DNA of 64,000 nt, from contig NZ_QJRI01000175.1 of the NCBI RefSeq assembly GCF_003254565.1, forward strand, positions 186,001 through 250,000, written 5' to 3'. This DNA comes from Flavobacterium nitrogenifigens (GTDB lineage Bacteria; Bacteroidota; Bacteroidia; Flavobacteriales; Flavobacteriaceae). The translations under genes were made by a program, and so were the position numbers. A model generated the notes under the pieces. That model saw only the letters and a list, made by a program, of their open reading frames with translations. It was not told where the DNA came from and made no database searches. Every line of letters starts with the position of its first letter. The stretch's first letter is position 1. This document shows positions 46,801-54,806 of this stretch, one piece after another.

Positions 46801-47352
46801 TCGCCAATTCCGGTATTAAATTCAGGGGGGCAAAACTTCTGCGGACTAAATAATCCCACAATTTCAGATTTATCAAATAATACAAATGTTCCTTCAAGTG
46901 TAGTTTGGTATGATTCGCCAAATAATGGAAATTTATTATCAAGCACAACTCCTTTAATTGAACAGGGAAAATACTACGGATTTAATTTTTCAAGTACAGA
47001 TTGTCTTTCTTCACAATATATTGAAGTGACGGTCGCATTGACAGAGTGTGATAATGTGCCAAATGATTTCTTTATTCCAGACGGATTCTCACCAAACGGA
47101 GATGGTGTAAACGATTCGTTTGTGATAAAAGATATTGAATTTCTATATCCAAATTATACACTTGAAATTTATAATAGATACGGAAACGGAATGTATAAAG
47201 GAGATAATAGTAAACCAGCCTGGGATGGAAAAAATTACGAGAAGAGTGGTATCGCTGGTGGCATTGCACCCAATGGAGTTTACTTTTATGTACTGCATTT
47301 CAATAAAGACAATAAACCGCCCAAACAAGGCCGTCTTTATTTAAATCGATAA
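43855..47352 (+). CDS. T9SS-exported surface protein with gliding-motility-associated C-terminal domain
   Basis: 1165 residues. A signal peptide ends near CAG at 28-30 and is followed by many repeated beta-sandwich units. A pair of long tandem repeats of 285 residues starts with PLPDLTNAV at DNA 45088 and PLPNLDNAV at 45943; each contains VAVNDFCLN, ISGLGSLTN, SLSESNSS, LLLNSGATKITLLNLTN and YKWYNS. The last 80 residues, with FIPDGFSPNGDGVNDSFVIKDIEF, IYNRYGN and APNGVYFYVL, form the type B (CHU_C) C-terminal domain that directs secretion by T9SS together with PorP/SprF-type partners. The next gene is such a partner. It likely forms a surface filament or adhesin. Confidence 0.92.
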   Translation: MAKNYISYHHFVLFFIFFTLISSKLTAQCAGDDNTNELICDVSNPIYQSVNLFSLLEGSPVPGGTWTDDNNLKGLDPATGILSPKLIVEGGTYHYTYTAPTTSGCVDDKAVVTITIGAYAGVGSQATVCNKARVFNLFTAFDSNAMGPHDNGTFTNTITGQVVRSVIDISDIDQKTTLYFTYTVPAVLDCSPTEKSTNIVVTVLRAPKAGTPADLALCGTTDLGSYTNLDLFDRLTDYDSGGTWTGTGLTSSTDHNINLQELFDTNGPGEYIYNYTVLAVPDNNICKDETSSVIITLEERLDFTGATVVVSKDICASQIATATYSGKITQGPDSIPNGLYRVTYSIVGPRGSVSQNIVTGFSNGVLDFPISSSYFGQVGEYTITITDIDYLASKNSCTDIFSPFSDTLTIFPLPDLTNAVSTATSVCQNENALIEITAPQLADGSYRITYSIYGDNLTSGQTAVIQAVGGKASFTVPGSLNVNSGLSVVTITNIVNITNPSPQCGIAANLAGNLIINPLPNAATVKVAVNDFCLNTPVPALISGLGSLTNVSITYSLSESNSSAVQTIAGAVTGGRLDFTIPAGLLLNSGATKITLLNLTNTVTNCDVDLINVMDDFMINPIPDAPIAQDMEFCKSDNATAADLVPSGAEYKWYNSATLTTPLAANYVLKAEDYYVTETSVAGCTSAPTKISVIIQPLPNLDNAVLTAAPICIGKEALIEVTAPQLLDGDYRIVYNINGDNVATGEITEMEVTAGKASFTISSNLSTNAGLSVITIVNIVNVTYPFPQCSNTAFLAGNLVINPLPNALTVSVAVNDFCLNDPVSASISGLGNLTNASISYTLSESNSSGLQTISQTVVNGKLDFIIPAGLLLNAGTTKITLLNLTNTATNCDVNLSNVTDDFIINPIPSAPVAQNQKFCKIDEAEVANLVPNGNQYKWYNSLTSTTPLASTLALESGNYYVRETSAQGCTSEATAVLVTVDDSPIPVLNSGGQNFCGLNNPTISDLSNNTNVPSSVVWYDSPNNGNLLSSTTPLIEQGKYYGFNFSSTDCLSSQYIEVTVALTECDNVPNDFFIPDGFSPNGDGVNDSFVIKDIEFLYPNYTLEIYNRYGNGMYKGDNSKPAWDGKNYEKSGIAGGIAPNGVYFYVLHFNKDNKPPKQGRLYLNR
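45088..46797 (+). repeat. Tandem duplication, 855-base period, inside the T9SS surface protein
   Basis: Two copies of about 855 bases (45088-45942 and 45943-46797) code 285-residue units that align along their full length with strong similarity and no frame change. The DNA has diverged (many third-position changes), so this is an old internal duplication rather than an assembly error. Confidence 0.85.
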
Positions 47353-47385
47353 AATCTCTTTTTATATTTTTAATATAATTTTCAA

Positions 47386-48312
47386 ATGAAAAAAATAATA
47401 CTCCTTATAAATTTCCTTTTTTATTTGTCGGTCTCTGCACAGCAAGATCCTGAATATACGCATTATATGTACAATATGAGCGTAGTCAATCCTGCTTACG
47501 CAACAGGTGTTCCTGCCATGATGAATTTTGGAGGATTGTACAGAACACAATGGGTAGGTGCTTATGGTGCTCCAAAAACATTTACGTTTTTTGGGCATAC
47601 AGCAATCAATGATAAAATAGAAGCGGGAATCTCATTTGTTTCAGATGATATTGGGGATGGTGCCAAAAAAGAAAATAATGTTTATGCCGATTTTGCCTAT
47701 GTTCTAAAGTTAGGCGGAAAAAATAAATTGTCGTTAGGTTTAAAAGCAGGATTTTCATCTATGCAAACTAATTTTAATGGATTTCGTTTTACAGATCCGC
47801 AGACCGATTTTGCTTTTTCAGAAAATATAAATGCAACAAAACCAAACATTGGAGTCGGGGCTTACTATTTTCGAGACAATCTCTATGTTGGATTATCTGC
47901 ACCCAATCTGCTAAAATCAAAATACATTGAAGAAAAATCTGGAATGAACGCTTTTGGTTCCGAAGAAATACACACTTTTTTAACTGCTGGTTATGTTTTT
48001 CAGGTTAGCGACAAGGTGAAGCTGAAACCAGCATTTATGTCAAAATTTGTAAAAGGAGCACCAATTACTTTAGATGTTACTGCGAATGTTTTGTATAATG
48101 AAAAGTTTGAGTTTGGTGCTGCCTATAGAATTGATGATTCCGTTAGTGCGCTGTTCAATATTAATGTCACGCCGACATTGAGAGTAGGATATGCTTACGA
48201 TTATACCCTCACGAACTTTGGTGAGTTTAATTCTGGAACACACGAAATCATGCTGTTGTTCGATCTGGACTTGTTAGGAAAAGGATTTGATAAATCACCA
48301 AGATTCTTCTAA
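47386..48312 (+). CDS. PorP/SprF-family T9SS outer-membrane protein
   Basis: 308 residues. A signal peptide (IILLINFLFYLSVSAQQ) is followed by DPEYTHYMYNMSVVNPAYA, the well-conserved start of PorP/SprF proteins, then GGLYRTQWVGAYGAPKTFTFFGH and barrel strands that end in FDLDLLGKGFDKSPRFF. SprF is needed to export and attach the SprB adhesin in F. johnsoniae, and each type B C-terminal-domain protein tends to have its own SprF-like partner. It starts 33 bases after the surface protein stop, so the two are co-transcribed. Confidence 0.94.
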   Translation: MKKIILLINFLFYLSVSAQQDPEYTHYMYNMSVVNPAYATGVPAMMNFGGLYRTQWVGAYGAPKTFTFFGHTAINDKIEAGISFVSDDIGDGAKKENNVYADFAYVLKLGGKNKLSLGLKAGFSSMQTNFNGFRFTDPQTDFAFSENINATKPNIGVGAYYFRDNLYVGLSAPNLLKSKYIEEKSGMNAFGSEEIHTFLTAGYVFQVSDKVKLKPAFMSKFVKGAPITLDVTANVLYNEKFEFGAAYRIDDSVSALFNINVTPTLRVGYAYDYTLTNFGEFNSGTHEIMLLFDLDLLGKGFDKSPRFF

Positions 48313-48313
48313 A

Positions 48314-50452
48314 ATGAAAAATATGAAAAAACTACTCGTTATTATATTCGTATTTTCAATACAGTTTATAAATGCACAGGATCAGGAATTGATTAGAGCA
48401 AAACGCTTTTTTGATAAAACGTATTACAGCGAAGCTATTATTTTGTACCAAAAATTAGCTGACGAAAGACCTTCACAAGAAGTAATTAAAAACTTGGCTG
48501 ATTCTTATTTCTATACCAATGATTTAGTAAAAGCACAGCGTTATTATCGTCTGTTGGTTTCAAATTACAACAATAATTTAGATCGAGAATATTATTTTAG
48601 ATACGCGCAGACTTTAAAAGCAACAAATAGTAATGACGATGCAAATGCCAATTTAAAAGAGTATTATGCTAAATCATCCAATTCTGAAGATCTTGCCAAT
48701 TTTGAAAAAGAACTGAAAACTTTAGAAAATGTTACCGCAATTGGCAAACGTTTTGAAATTAAAAACCTCGCGATAAATACGCCAAATTCTGAATTTGGAG
48801 GGGTTAAATACAAAGAAAATCTAGTTTTTGCTGGAGTTAAATTAAAACCAGGCTTGTTCGATAAAAAATACAAATGGGATAATGAAACCTATTTGAATTT
48901 GGTTTCAATTCCTTTAAAAAACATCAATTCGGCAGATTCTATTGTTCATTATTTTGCGAAAGAATTGAAAACTGGGATGCACGAATCGAATGCTGTTTTT
49001 ACAAAAGATGGCAAAACGATTTATTTTACGAGAAACAATTCTAAAAACGGCAAGAAGAAAAAAGATGACAAGAAAATCTCCAATCTTCAGATTTTTAAAG
49101 CTGAACTGGTAGAAGGAAAGTGGACTAATATTACGTCGCTTCCATTCAACAGTTCGAATTATTCTGTTGAGCATCCTGCTTTAAGTGCCGACGAAAAAGT
49201 ATTGTATTTTGCTTCAGACATGCCAGGTTCTTTGGGTTCATTTGATATTTATTCGGTTAATATAAATAAAGGAGCGTATGATACGCCGAAGAATTTAGGT
49301 CCGCAAATTAATACCGATAAGAGAGAGCAGTTTCCTTTTGCTTCGGCAGATAATAAATTATATTTTTCATCAGACGGACATTTAGGATATGGATCTTTAG
49401 ATGTTTTCGTTTCTGAAATAAACGGAAATGATTATTCGAAACCAGTAAATGTTGGGCTTCCGTTAAATTCTAATTTAGATGATTTTGCGTTTAACGTAGA
49501 TTCGAATACCAAAGAAGGATTTTTCTCGTCAAATAGAGAAGGAGGAAAGGGAAGCGACGATATTTATCAATTCAAAGAAATAAAAGATTTGATTGTTGAA
49601 GATTGTAAGCAGTTTATTGCTGGAACGATTATAGATGTTGATACGCAATTGGCTTTAGAAAATACAACAGTCTTATTGCAGGATTCAGAGAATAAAACTT
49701 TGAACACTATTACAACTTCTGCTGACGGAAAATTCAGTTTTACGGTTGCCTGTGAGACTTCGTATAAAATTAGCGCTTTCAAAGAAAACTATACCAACGC
49801 TTCTAAAATATTGACCTTGGACAAAACAAGAGATAAAGTAAATGATGGTTCTTTGGCTTTGAGATCTCTAGACGCTATTAAAAAAGAAGAAAAGGAGATT
49901 GCTGAAAATAAAAGAAAGCAGGAAATTATTATTGAAGAAGAAAACAAGAAAAAAGAAGCTTTGGTTGCACTTGAATTAAAAGAAAAAGAGAAAAAAGCCA
50001 AAGAAGCGGCAATCGTTGCGGCTGAAGTTAGAAAGCAGGAAAAAGTAAAAGAGATTTTAGCAAAAGAAAAAGATGTTGTAAAAGACAAAGATCGTTTGAT
50101 CATTAAAACTGACCCGATTTACTTTGATTATGATTTGTGGTATATTCGTAAAGAATCCAAAGTGATTTTAGGCAGAGTTGTAGAATTAATGAAAAAATAT
50201 CCTGAAATGGTCATCGAAATTGGATCGCATACCGATTCAAGAGGAAATGAAAAATACAATGCCGATTTATCTCAGAAAAGAGCCAATTCAACTAGAGAGT
50301 TTATTATTCAATCAGGAATTGAAGCCAAAAGAGTTTCTGCAAAAGGTTATGGAGAATCGGTTCCAATTGTAAAATGCAAAACCGATGAATCGTGCTCAGA
50401 AGAAGAACATGAATTGAACAGAAGGTCTGAATTTGTAATCAAAAATTTGTAA
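48314..50452 (+). CDS. OmpA-family protein with TPR, PD40 and carboxypeptidase-like domains
   Basis: 712 residues from the ATG at 48314; an ATG at 48323 is equally good, and a TTG at 48287 inside the upstream gene is rejected. After the signal peptide come TPR-like helices (LIRAKRFFDKTYYSEAIILYQKLADER), a PD40/WD40-like region (HPALSADEKVLYFASDMPGSLGSFDIYSV, INTDKREQFPFASADNKLYFSSDG), a carboxypeptidase regulatory-like domain near 440-510, a lysine- and glutamate-rich coiled coil, and an OmpA C-terminal domain (EIGSHTDSRGNEKYNADLSQKRANSTREFI) that binds peptidoglycan. Such proteins accompany SprF-type genes and anchor the secretion or adhesin unit. Confidence 0.93.
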   Translation: MKNMKKLLVIIFVFSIQFINAQDQELIRAKRFFDKTYYSEAIILYQKLADERPSQEVIKNLADSYFYTNDLVKAQRYYRLLVSNYNNNLDREYYFRYAQTLKATNSNDDANANLKEYYAKSSNSEDLANFEKELKTLENVTAIGKRFEIKNLAINTPNSEFGGVKYKENLVFAGVKLKPGLFDKKYKWDNETYLNLVSIPLKNINSADSIVHYFAKELKTGMHESNAVFTKDGKTIYFTRNNSKNGKKKKDDKKISNLQIFKAELVEGKWTNITSLPFNSSNYSVEHPALSADEKVLYFASDMPGSLGSFDIYSVNINKGAYDTPKNLGPQINTDKREQFPFASADNKLYFSSDGHLGYGSLDVFVSEINGNDYSKPVNVGLPLNSNLDDFAFNVDSNTKEGFFSSNREGGKGSDDIYQFKEIKDLIVEDCKQFIAGTIIDVDTQLALENTTVLLQDSENKTLNTITTSADGKFSFTVACETSYKISAFKENYTNASKILTLDKTRDKVNDGSLALRSLDAIKKEEKEIAENKRKQEIIIEEENKKKEALVALELKEKEKKAKEAAIVAAEVRKQEKVKEILAKEKDVVKDKDRLIIKTDPIYFDYDLWYIRKESKVILGRVVELMKKYPEMVIEIGSHTDSRGNEKYNADLSQKRANSTREFIIQSGIEAKRVSAKGYGESVPIVKCKTDESCSEEEHELNRRSEFVIKNL

Positions 50453-50469
50453 CTTTTTTGAAACATAGT

Positions 50470-50502
50470 AAACCCGACAGGTTTTAAAAACCTGTCGGGT
50501 TT
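50470..50502. repeat. 16-1-16 palindrome after the OmpA-like gene
   Basis: AAACCCGACAGGTTTT at 50470-50485, one base, then its perfect reverse complement at 50487-50502. The core CAGGTTTTAAAAACCTG is shared with the element at 56273. It could double as a terminator. Confidence 0.85.
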
Positions 50503-50589
50503 CATTTTTACAGAAAAACTTTGTCAAAACCTTTTTGCTGAAACCTTTTTTCTTTAATTTTATAGTTATATCAATAAAATGAAAATAGT

Positions 50590-51075
50590 ATGAGAAATCT
50601 AACCTTATCTTGCTTGCTTTTATCCTTCATCGGATTGCAAAGCTGTAAAAATGAAGAAAAACAAAAAGCTACCGAAGCTGCAAAAGCAGAAGGAGAAACA
50701 GTAGTAAGCACTGCATGCTACAAAGCAATTTATGAAAAGGATACGATAGATTTAAAATTGAATACTTTAAAAAACGGAAAATTATCCGGAGATATGATTA
50801 TGAGAGTCGCGCCTTCAACTGTTAGAACGGGAGAAGTTGCAGGAGAATTTCATGGTGATACTTTGTTTGTAGATTATACTTTTAAAGACAATGTAAACGG
50901 AGAAAAAACATTCAAGAATCCGATGGCGCTTTTAAAACGCAATAATCAGCTTATTTTAGGAAACGGAACCATGCAAACTACAATGGGAGTTACCTATTTA
51001 GTAAAAGACAAACCAATTGATTTTGAAAGCGTAAAGTATAAATTTGATACTACTGAATGCGCTGAGAAAAAATAA
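50590..51075 (+). CDS. Lipoprotein of unknown function
   Basis: 161 residues. The N-terminus MRNLTLSCLLLSFIGLQSC ends in a lipobox (LQSC) with the lipid-bearing Cys at 19. A short Lys/Glu/Ala linker follows, then a beta-rich domain (KAIYEKDTIDLKLNTLKNGKLSGDMIM, GEVAGEFHGDTLFVDYTF, NNQLILGNGTM). I do not recognise a named family; similar short lipoproteins with a 'degradation of phrase D.i.l......' beta sheet are widespread in Flavobacteria. It is probably inserted in the inner or outer membrane. No operon partner. Confidence 0.8.
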   Translation: MRNLTLSCLLLSFIGLQSCKNEEKQKATEAAKAEGETVVSTACYKAIYEKDTIDLKLNTLKNGKLSGDMIMRVAPSTVRTGEVAGEFHGDTLFVDYTFKDNVNGEKTFKNPMALLKRNNQLILGNGTMQTTMGVTYLVKDKPIDFESVKYKFDTTECAEKK

Positions 51076-51126
51076 AAGAAGAAAGATTTGGGAAGCAAGA
51101 TGCTTCTCTTCAAAAATAAAATGAAG

Positions 51127-51152
51127 CTGTCTCAAAAGGACAGTTTTTTTAT
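51127..51152 (+). terminator. Hairpin with T tract after the lipoprotein gene
   Basis: CTGTC at 51127-51131 pairs with GACAG at 51140-51144, followed by a run of T. A closely related hairpin on the other strand lies at 51366-51396. Confidence 0.6.
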
Positions 51153-51240
51153 TGGACAGAAATATTTATAACATTTTTTTGATCTGTAAAAACCCCAGCG
51201 GGGTGAAATATTTATAGAAGTGGTAATATCAAAAATGGAT

Positions 51241-51304
51241 AAAGCTCCAGAGGAGCGACATATTTTTTCTGTAGACTTAATATATGACGCCCCTCTGGAG
51301 CTTT
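51241..51304. repeat. Interspersed inverted repeat (CTCCAGAGGAGCG type)
   Basis: AAAGCTCCAGAGGAGCG at 51241-51257 pairs with 51288-51304 in 16 of 17 positions. The preceding text (ACCCCAGCGGGGTGAAATAT, 51190-51209) contains another GC-rich hairpin. From memory, blocks with CTCCAGAGGAGCG and 'AGCGGGGTGAAATATTTATAGAA' are scattered through many Bacteroidota genomes. Confidence 0.7.
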
Positions 51305-51365
51305 TGTTGTAAACATTTATTCTTTTTGCTATAAATATTTTGCTTCTCTGAAGCTTTTAAAAAAA

Positions 51366-51396
51366 AATAGCTGTCCATTCGAGACAGCTATTTTTG
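51366..51396 (-). terminator. Hairpin downstream of the DUF1573 gene
   Basis: AGCTGTC at 51369-51375 pairs with GACAGCT at 51382-51388, flanked by A/T tracts on both sides. Placed 20 bases past the stop of the minus-strand DUF1573 gene, it probably ends that transcript. Confidence 0.65.
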
Positions 51397-51416
51397 TTAT
51401 TTAGATTATTTAATTC

Positions 51417-51797
51417 TTATTGAACTTCGCCCTTAATTTTAAGAGCTACTCTTCCGTCAGGATAGTTTACTGCATTGGTTTCAACAGTAATTGTTTTACG
51501 AATAGGTCCTGCGACCATATTATATTTTACATCGATTTTTCCTTTTTTGCCCGGCAAAATTGCTGCCGCAGGTTTTGTTACAATGATTGAACTTACTGTA
51601 GATTCTGCACCTGTAATTAATAATGGAGCGTCTCCAGTGTTGGTAAATTCAAACGAACGAAGCCCATTGTCACTTTTAGAAATTTTTCCATAATCAATTG
51701 TATTATCAGGAGCTGCAAATTCAATTTTTGGGCCATTTTGCGCATAACTTATTGCACTAAACAATAAGACTGCAATAAAAGAGGCTGCATTTTTCAT
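51417..51797 (-). CDS. DUF1573 domain protein
   Basis: 126 residues. A signal peptide (MKNAASFIAVLLFSAISYAQ) is followed by one immunoglobulin-like DUF1573 domain: IDYGKISKSDNGLRSFEFTNTGDAPLLITGAESTVSSIIVTKP, LPGKKGKIDVKYNM, then RKTITVETNAVNYPDGRVALKIKGEV. DUF1573 domains are common as exported structural modules in Bacteroidota; no activity is known. Convergent with the lipoprotein gene. The 287-base divergent gap to valS holds an imperfect inverted repeat. Confidence 0.92.
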   Translation of the reverse strand: MKNAASFIAVLLFSAISYAQNGPKIEFAAPDNTIDYGKISKSDNGLRSFEFTNTGDAPLLITGAESTVSSIIVTKPAAAILPGKKGKIDVKYNMVAGPIRKTITVETNAVNYPDGRVALKIKGEVQ

Positions 51798-51933
51798 ATG
51801 AAATCTTTTTTTAATTGTAAGTAAATATACATTCTTTTAATTAACACACAAATTATTATTTCTCTTTTTATAGTCTACTTAATTATTTACTTTTGCTGTC
51901 AGTTATAAATACAAAAATTAAACCATTTTTTTT

Positions 51934-52076
51934 GTTTAACTGTTTAATCGTTTATTTGTTTAATCGTTGGGATTGAATTATAAATGATCTTTTTGAAAAC
52001 AGAAAACTAGAAAATGAATTAATTGAAGTCCAATGATCAAAAACGATTAAACGGTTAAACAAATAAACGATTAAAC
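51934..52076. repeat. Imperfect inverted repeat upstream of valS
   Basis: The 34-base arm at 51934-51967 matches the reverse complement of 52043-52076 in 27 of 34 positions. Both arms are made of GTTTAATCG and GTTTATTT units; the right arm ends 8 bases before the valS ATG, so in the mRNA it could fold over the start site. There is no T-box signature, and the unit-based text suggests an interspersed repeat. Confidence 0.55.
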
Positions 52077-52084
52077 ATATATAA

Positions 52085-54718
52085 ATGACAATTCCAGCAC
52101 AATTTGACGCTAAGACGATTGAGAGTAAATGGTATGATTACTGGATGAAAAACAATTATTTTCATTCAGAACCAGATCATAGAACACCGTACACCATTGT
52201 AATCCCGCCGCCAAACGTCACTGGAGTCCTTCACATGGGACATATGTTGAATAATACGATTCAGGATGTTTTAATTCGTAGAGCGCGTCTTAAAGGTTTC
52301 AACGCTTGTTGGGTACCTGGGACAGATCACGCTTCTATTGCTACTGAAGCAAAAGTGGTAGCAAAATTAAAAGCAGAGGGAATCAATAAAAACGATTTGA
52401 CCCGCGAAGAGTTCCTAAAACATGCTTGGGAATGGACAGATAAATATGGTGGAACAATCTTAGAACAACTTAAGAAATTAGGCGCTTCTTGCGATTGGGA
52501 ACGCACCAAATTCACAATGGATCCAGATATGTCTTCTTCTGTAATTAAATCGTTTGTAGATTTATACAATAAAGGTTTGATCTACAGAGGATACCGTATG
52601 GTAAACTGGGATCCAGAAGCAAAAACTACGCTTTCTGATGAAGAAGTAATTTATGAAGAACAACAAGGGAAATTATTTTTCTTAAAATATAAAATCGAGG
52701 GAACTGAGGAATTTTTGACCATTGCCACAACTCGTCCAGAAACTATTTTTGGAGACACAGCAATCTGTATCAATCCAAACGATGAGCGTTTTACACATTT
52801 AAAAGGTAAAAAAGCTATTGTTCCAATTTGCGGCAGAGTAATTCCTATTATAGAAGACGAATATGTAGATGTTGAATTCGGAACAGGATGTTTGAAAGTA
52901 ACGCCTGCTCACGATATGAACGATAAAACGTTGGGTGAAAAACACAACCTTGAAATCGTTGATATTTTTAATGAAGATGCAACTTTAAACAGCTTCGGAT
53001 TACACTATCAAGGAAAAGACCGTTTTGTAGTTCGTAAAGAAATTGAAAAAGAACTTCAAGAAATTGGCGCTTTAGCAAAAACAGAAATACACTTAAATAA
53101 AGTAGGAACTTCTGAAAGAACAAAAGCGGTAATCGAACCAAGATTATCTGACCAATGGTTCTTGAAAATGGAAGAATTGGTAAAACCAGCCATAAAATCG
53201 GTTTTAGAAACAGGAGATATTAAATTACACCCGAAACGTTTCGAAAACACTTATGCGCATTGGTTAAATAATATTCGCGATTGGAATATTTCTCGTCAAT
53301 TGTGGTGGGGACAACAAATTCCGGCCTACTATTACGGAGACGGAAAAGAAGATTTCGTAGTTGCTGAAAACATTGAAGACGCTTTAGCTTTAGCAAAAGA
53401 AAAAACCAACAACCAACAACTAACAACCGACAACTTAAAACAAGATGTTGACGCGCTAGATACTTGGTTTTCTTCGTGGTTATGGCCAATGTCTGTTTTT
53501 GGTGGCATTATGGATCCAGAAAGTCCAGACTTTAAATATTATTATCCAACGAATGACTTGGTAACGGGTCCGGATATCTTATTTTTCTGGGTTGCCAGAA
53601 TGATCATTGCTGGTTACGAATATGCAGGGGAAAAACCATTTACAAATGTATATTTGACCGGATTGGTTCGTGATAAACAACGTCGTAAAATGTCTAAATC
53701 ATTAGGAAATTCTCCTGATCCTTTAGATTTGATCGATAAATTTAGTGCCGATGGCGTTCGTGTAGGATTGCTTTTAAGTGCTTCTGCAGGAAACGATATT
53801 ATGTTTGATGAGGAATTGTGCAGTCAAGGAAAAGCGTTTTCAAACAAGATTTGGAATGCTTTCAAATTGATTAAAGGATGGGAAGTTTCTGAAACTATCG
53901 CACAGCCAGAATCATCAAAAGTGGCAATCGAATGGTACGAAGCGAAATTGCAGCAGACTTTGGTTGATATTGAAGATAATTTTGAGAAATACAGAATTTC
54001 AGATTCTCTTATGGCAATCTATAAATTGGTTTGGGATGACTTCTGTTCTTGGTTCTTAGAAATGATCAAACCTGCTTACCAACAGCCAATTGACAGCGTA
54101 ACTTTCGCGAAAGCGATCGAAATGCTAGAAAACAACTTGAAGTTATTGCATCCGTTTATGCCTTTCTTAACGGAGGAAATTTGGCAGTTAATTGCCGAAA
54201 GAACTCCAGAAGAAGCTTTAATTGTTTCAACTTGGCCAGAAGTAAAATCATTTGATGCAAAATTAATTAGTGATTTCGAAAATTCAATTGAAGTAATTTC
54301 TGGAATTAGAACCATCAGAAAAGATAAAAATATTCCGTTTAAAGATGCAATCGAATTAAAAGGAATCAACAGCGAAAATGTTTCAACGTACTTTGATTCA
54401 ATCATCACGAAATTAGGAAACGTTTCTGCTTTCGAATATGTTTCAGAAAAAGTTGATGGCGCATTGTCTTTCCGTGTAAAATCAAATGAATACTTCATTC
54501 CGATTACAGGAAACATCGATGTTGAAGCTGAAATTGCTAAATTGACAGAAGAATTGAATTATACAAAAGGATTCTTGAAATCTGTAGAAGCAAAACTTTC
54601 TAACGAGAAATTCGTAAACGGAGCTCCAGAGAAAGTGCTTAATTTAGAAAAACAAAAACAAGCCGATGCTTTGGCAAAAATTGCTACAATCGAGCAGAGT
54701 TTGGCTGGTTTGAAATAG
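52085..54718 (+). CDS. valS: Valyl-tRNA synthetase
   Basis: 877 residues. The class I signature IPPPNVTGVLHMGHMLN at about 40-56 holds the HMGH form of HIGH; KMSKSLGN near 537-544 is KMSKS; GTDHASIATEAKVV and WVPGTDHA are typical of ValRS, as is the editing (CP1) domain with TTRPETIFGDTAI. The C-terminus is the coiled-coil arm (IAKLTEELNYTKGFLKSVEAKLSNEKF). It charges tRNA-Val and removes mischarged threonine. A 72-base copy of the end of this gene, with point changes, lies 1.5 kb downstream. Confidence 0.98.
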   Translation: MTIPAQFDAKTIESKWYDYWMKNNYFHSEPDHRTPYTIVIPPPNVTGVLHMGHMLNNTIQDVLIRRARLKGFNACWVPGTDHASIATEAKVVAKLKAEGINKNDLTREEFLKHAWEWTDKYGGTILEQLKKLGASCDWERTKFTMDPDMSSSVIKSFVDLYNKGLIYRGYRMVNWDPEAKTTLSDEEVIYEEQQGKLFFLKYKIEGTEEFLTIATTRPETIFGDTAICINPNDERFTHLKGKKAIVPICGRVIPIIEDEYVDVEFGTGCLKVTPAHDMNDKTLGEKHNLEIVDIFNEDATLNSFGLHYQGKDRFVVRKEIEKELQEIGALAKTEIHLNKVGTSERTKAVIEPRLSDQWFLKMEELVKPAIKSVLETGDIKLHPKRFENTYAHWLNNIRDWNISRQLWWGQQIPAYYYGDGKEDFVVAENIEDALALAKEKTNNQQLTTDNLKQDVDALDTWFSSWLWPMSVFGGIMDPESPDFKYYYPTNDLVTGPDILFFWVARMIIAGYEYAGEKPFTNVYLTGLVRDKQRRKMSKSLGNSPDPLDLIDKFSADGVRVGLLLSASAGNDIMFDEELCSQGKAFSNKIWNAFKLIKGWEVSETIAQPESSKVAIEWYEAKLQQTLVDIEDNFEKYRISDSLMAIYKLVWDDFCSWFLEMIKPAYQQPIDSVTFAKAIEMLENNLKLLHPFMPFLTEEIWQLIAERTPEEALIVSTWPEVKSFDAKLISDFENSIEVISGIRTIRKDKNIPFKDAIELKGINSENVSTYFDSIITKLGNVSAFEYVSEKVDGALSFRVKSNEYFIPITGNIDVEAEIAKLTEELNYTKGFLKSVEAKLSNEKFVNGAPEKVLNLEKQKQADALAKIATIEQSLAGLK

Positions 54719-54741
54719 ATTTTTGATTTTATCTAAAATAT

Positions 54742-54783
54742 AAAATCCCATCTCAACATTTTGTTGTAGATGGGATTTTTTTA
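54742..54783. terminator. Bidirectional terminator between valS and the GLUG gene
   Basis: AAAATCCCATCT at 54742-54753 pairs with AGATGGGATTTT at 54768-54779, with A and T tracts on either side. It serves two convergent genes. Confidence 0.8.
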
Positions 54784-54806
54784 TACATGCTAGAAAATGG
54801 AATCTA

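Larger units (their letters stand above)
51076..51416. other. 341-base convergent intergenic region, repeat-rich
   Basis: Contains, in order, a terminator hairpin, a CCCCAGCGGGG dyad, the CTCCAGAGGAGCG inverted repeat and a second terminator hairpin. No gene is seen. The two outer hairpins share CTGTC/GACAG stems in opposite orientation. Confidence 0.7.

Noticed and set aside
51900..52084. T-box leader for valS
   Set aside because: No specifier hairpin or conserved T-box sequence; the structure is explained by repeat words.
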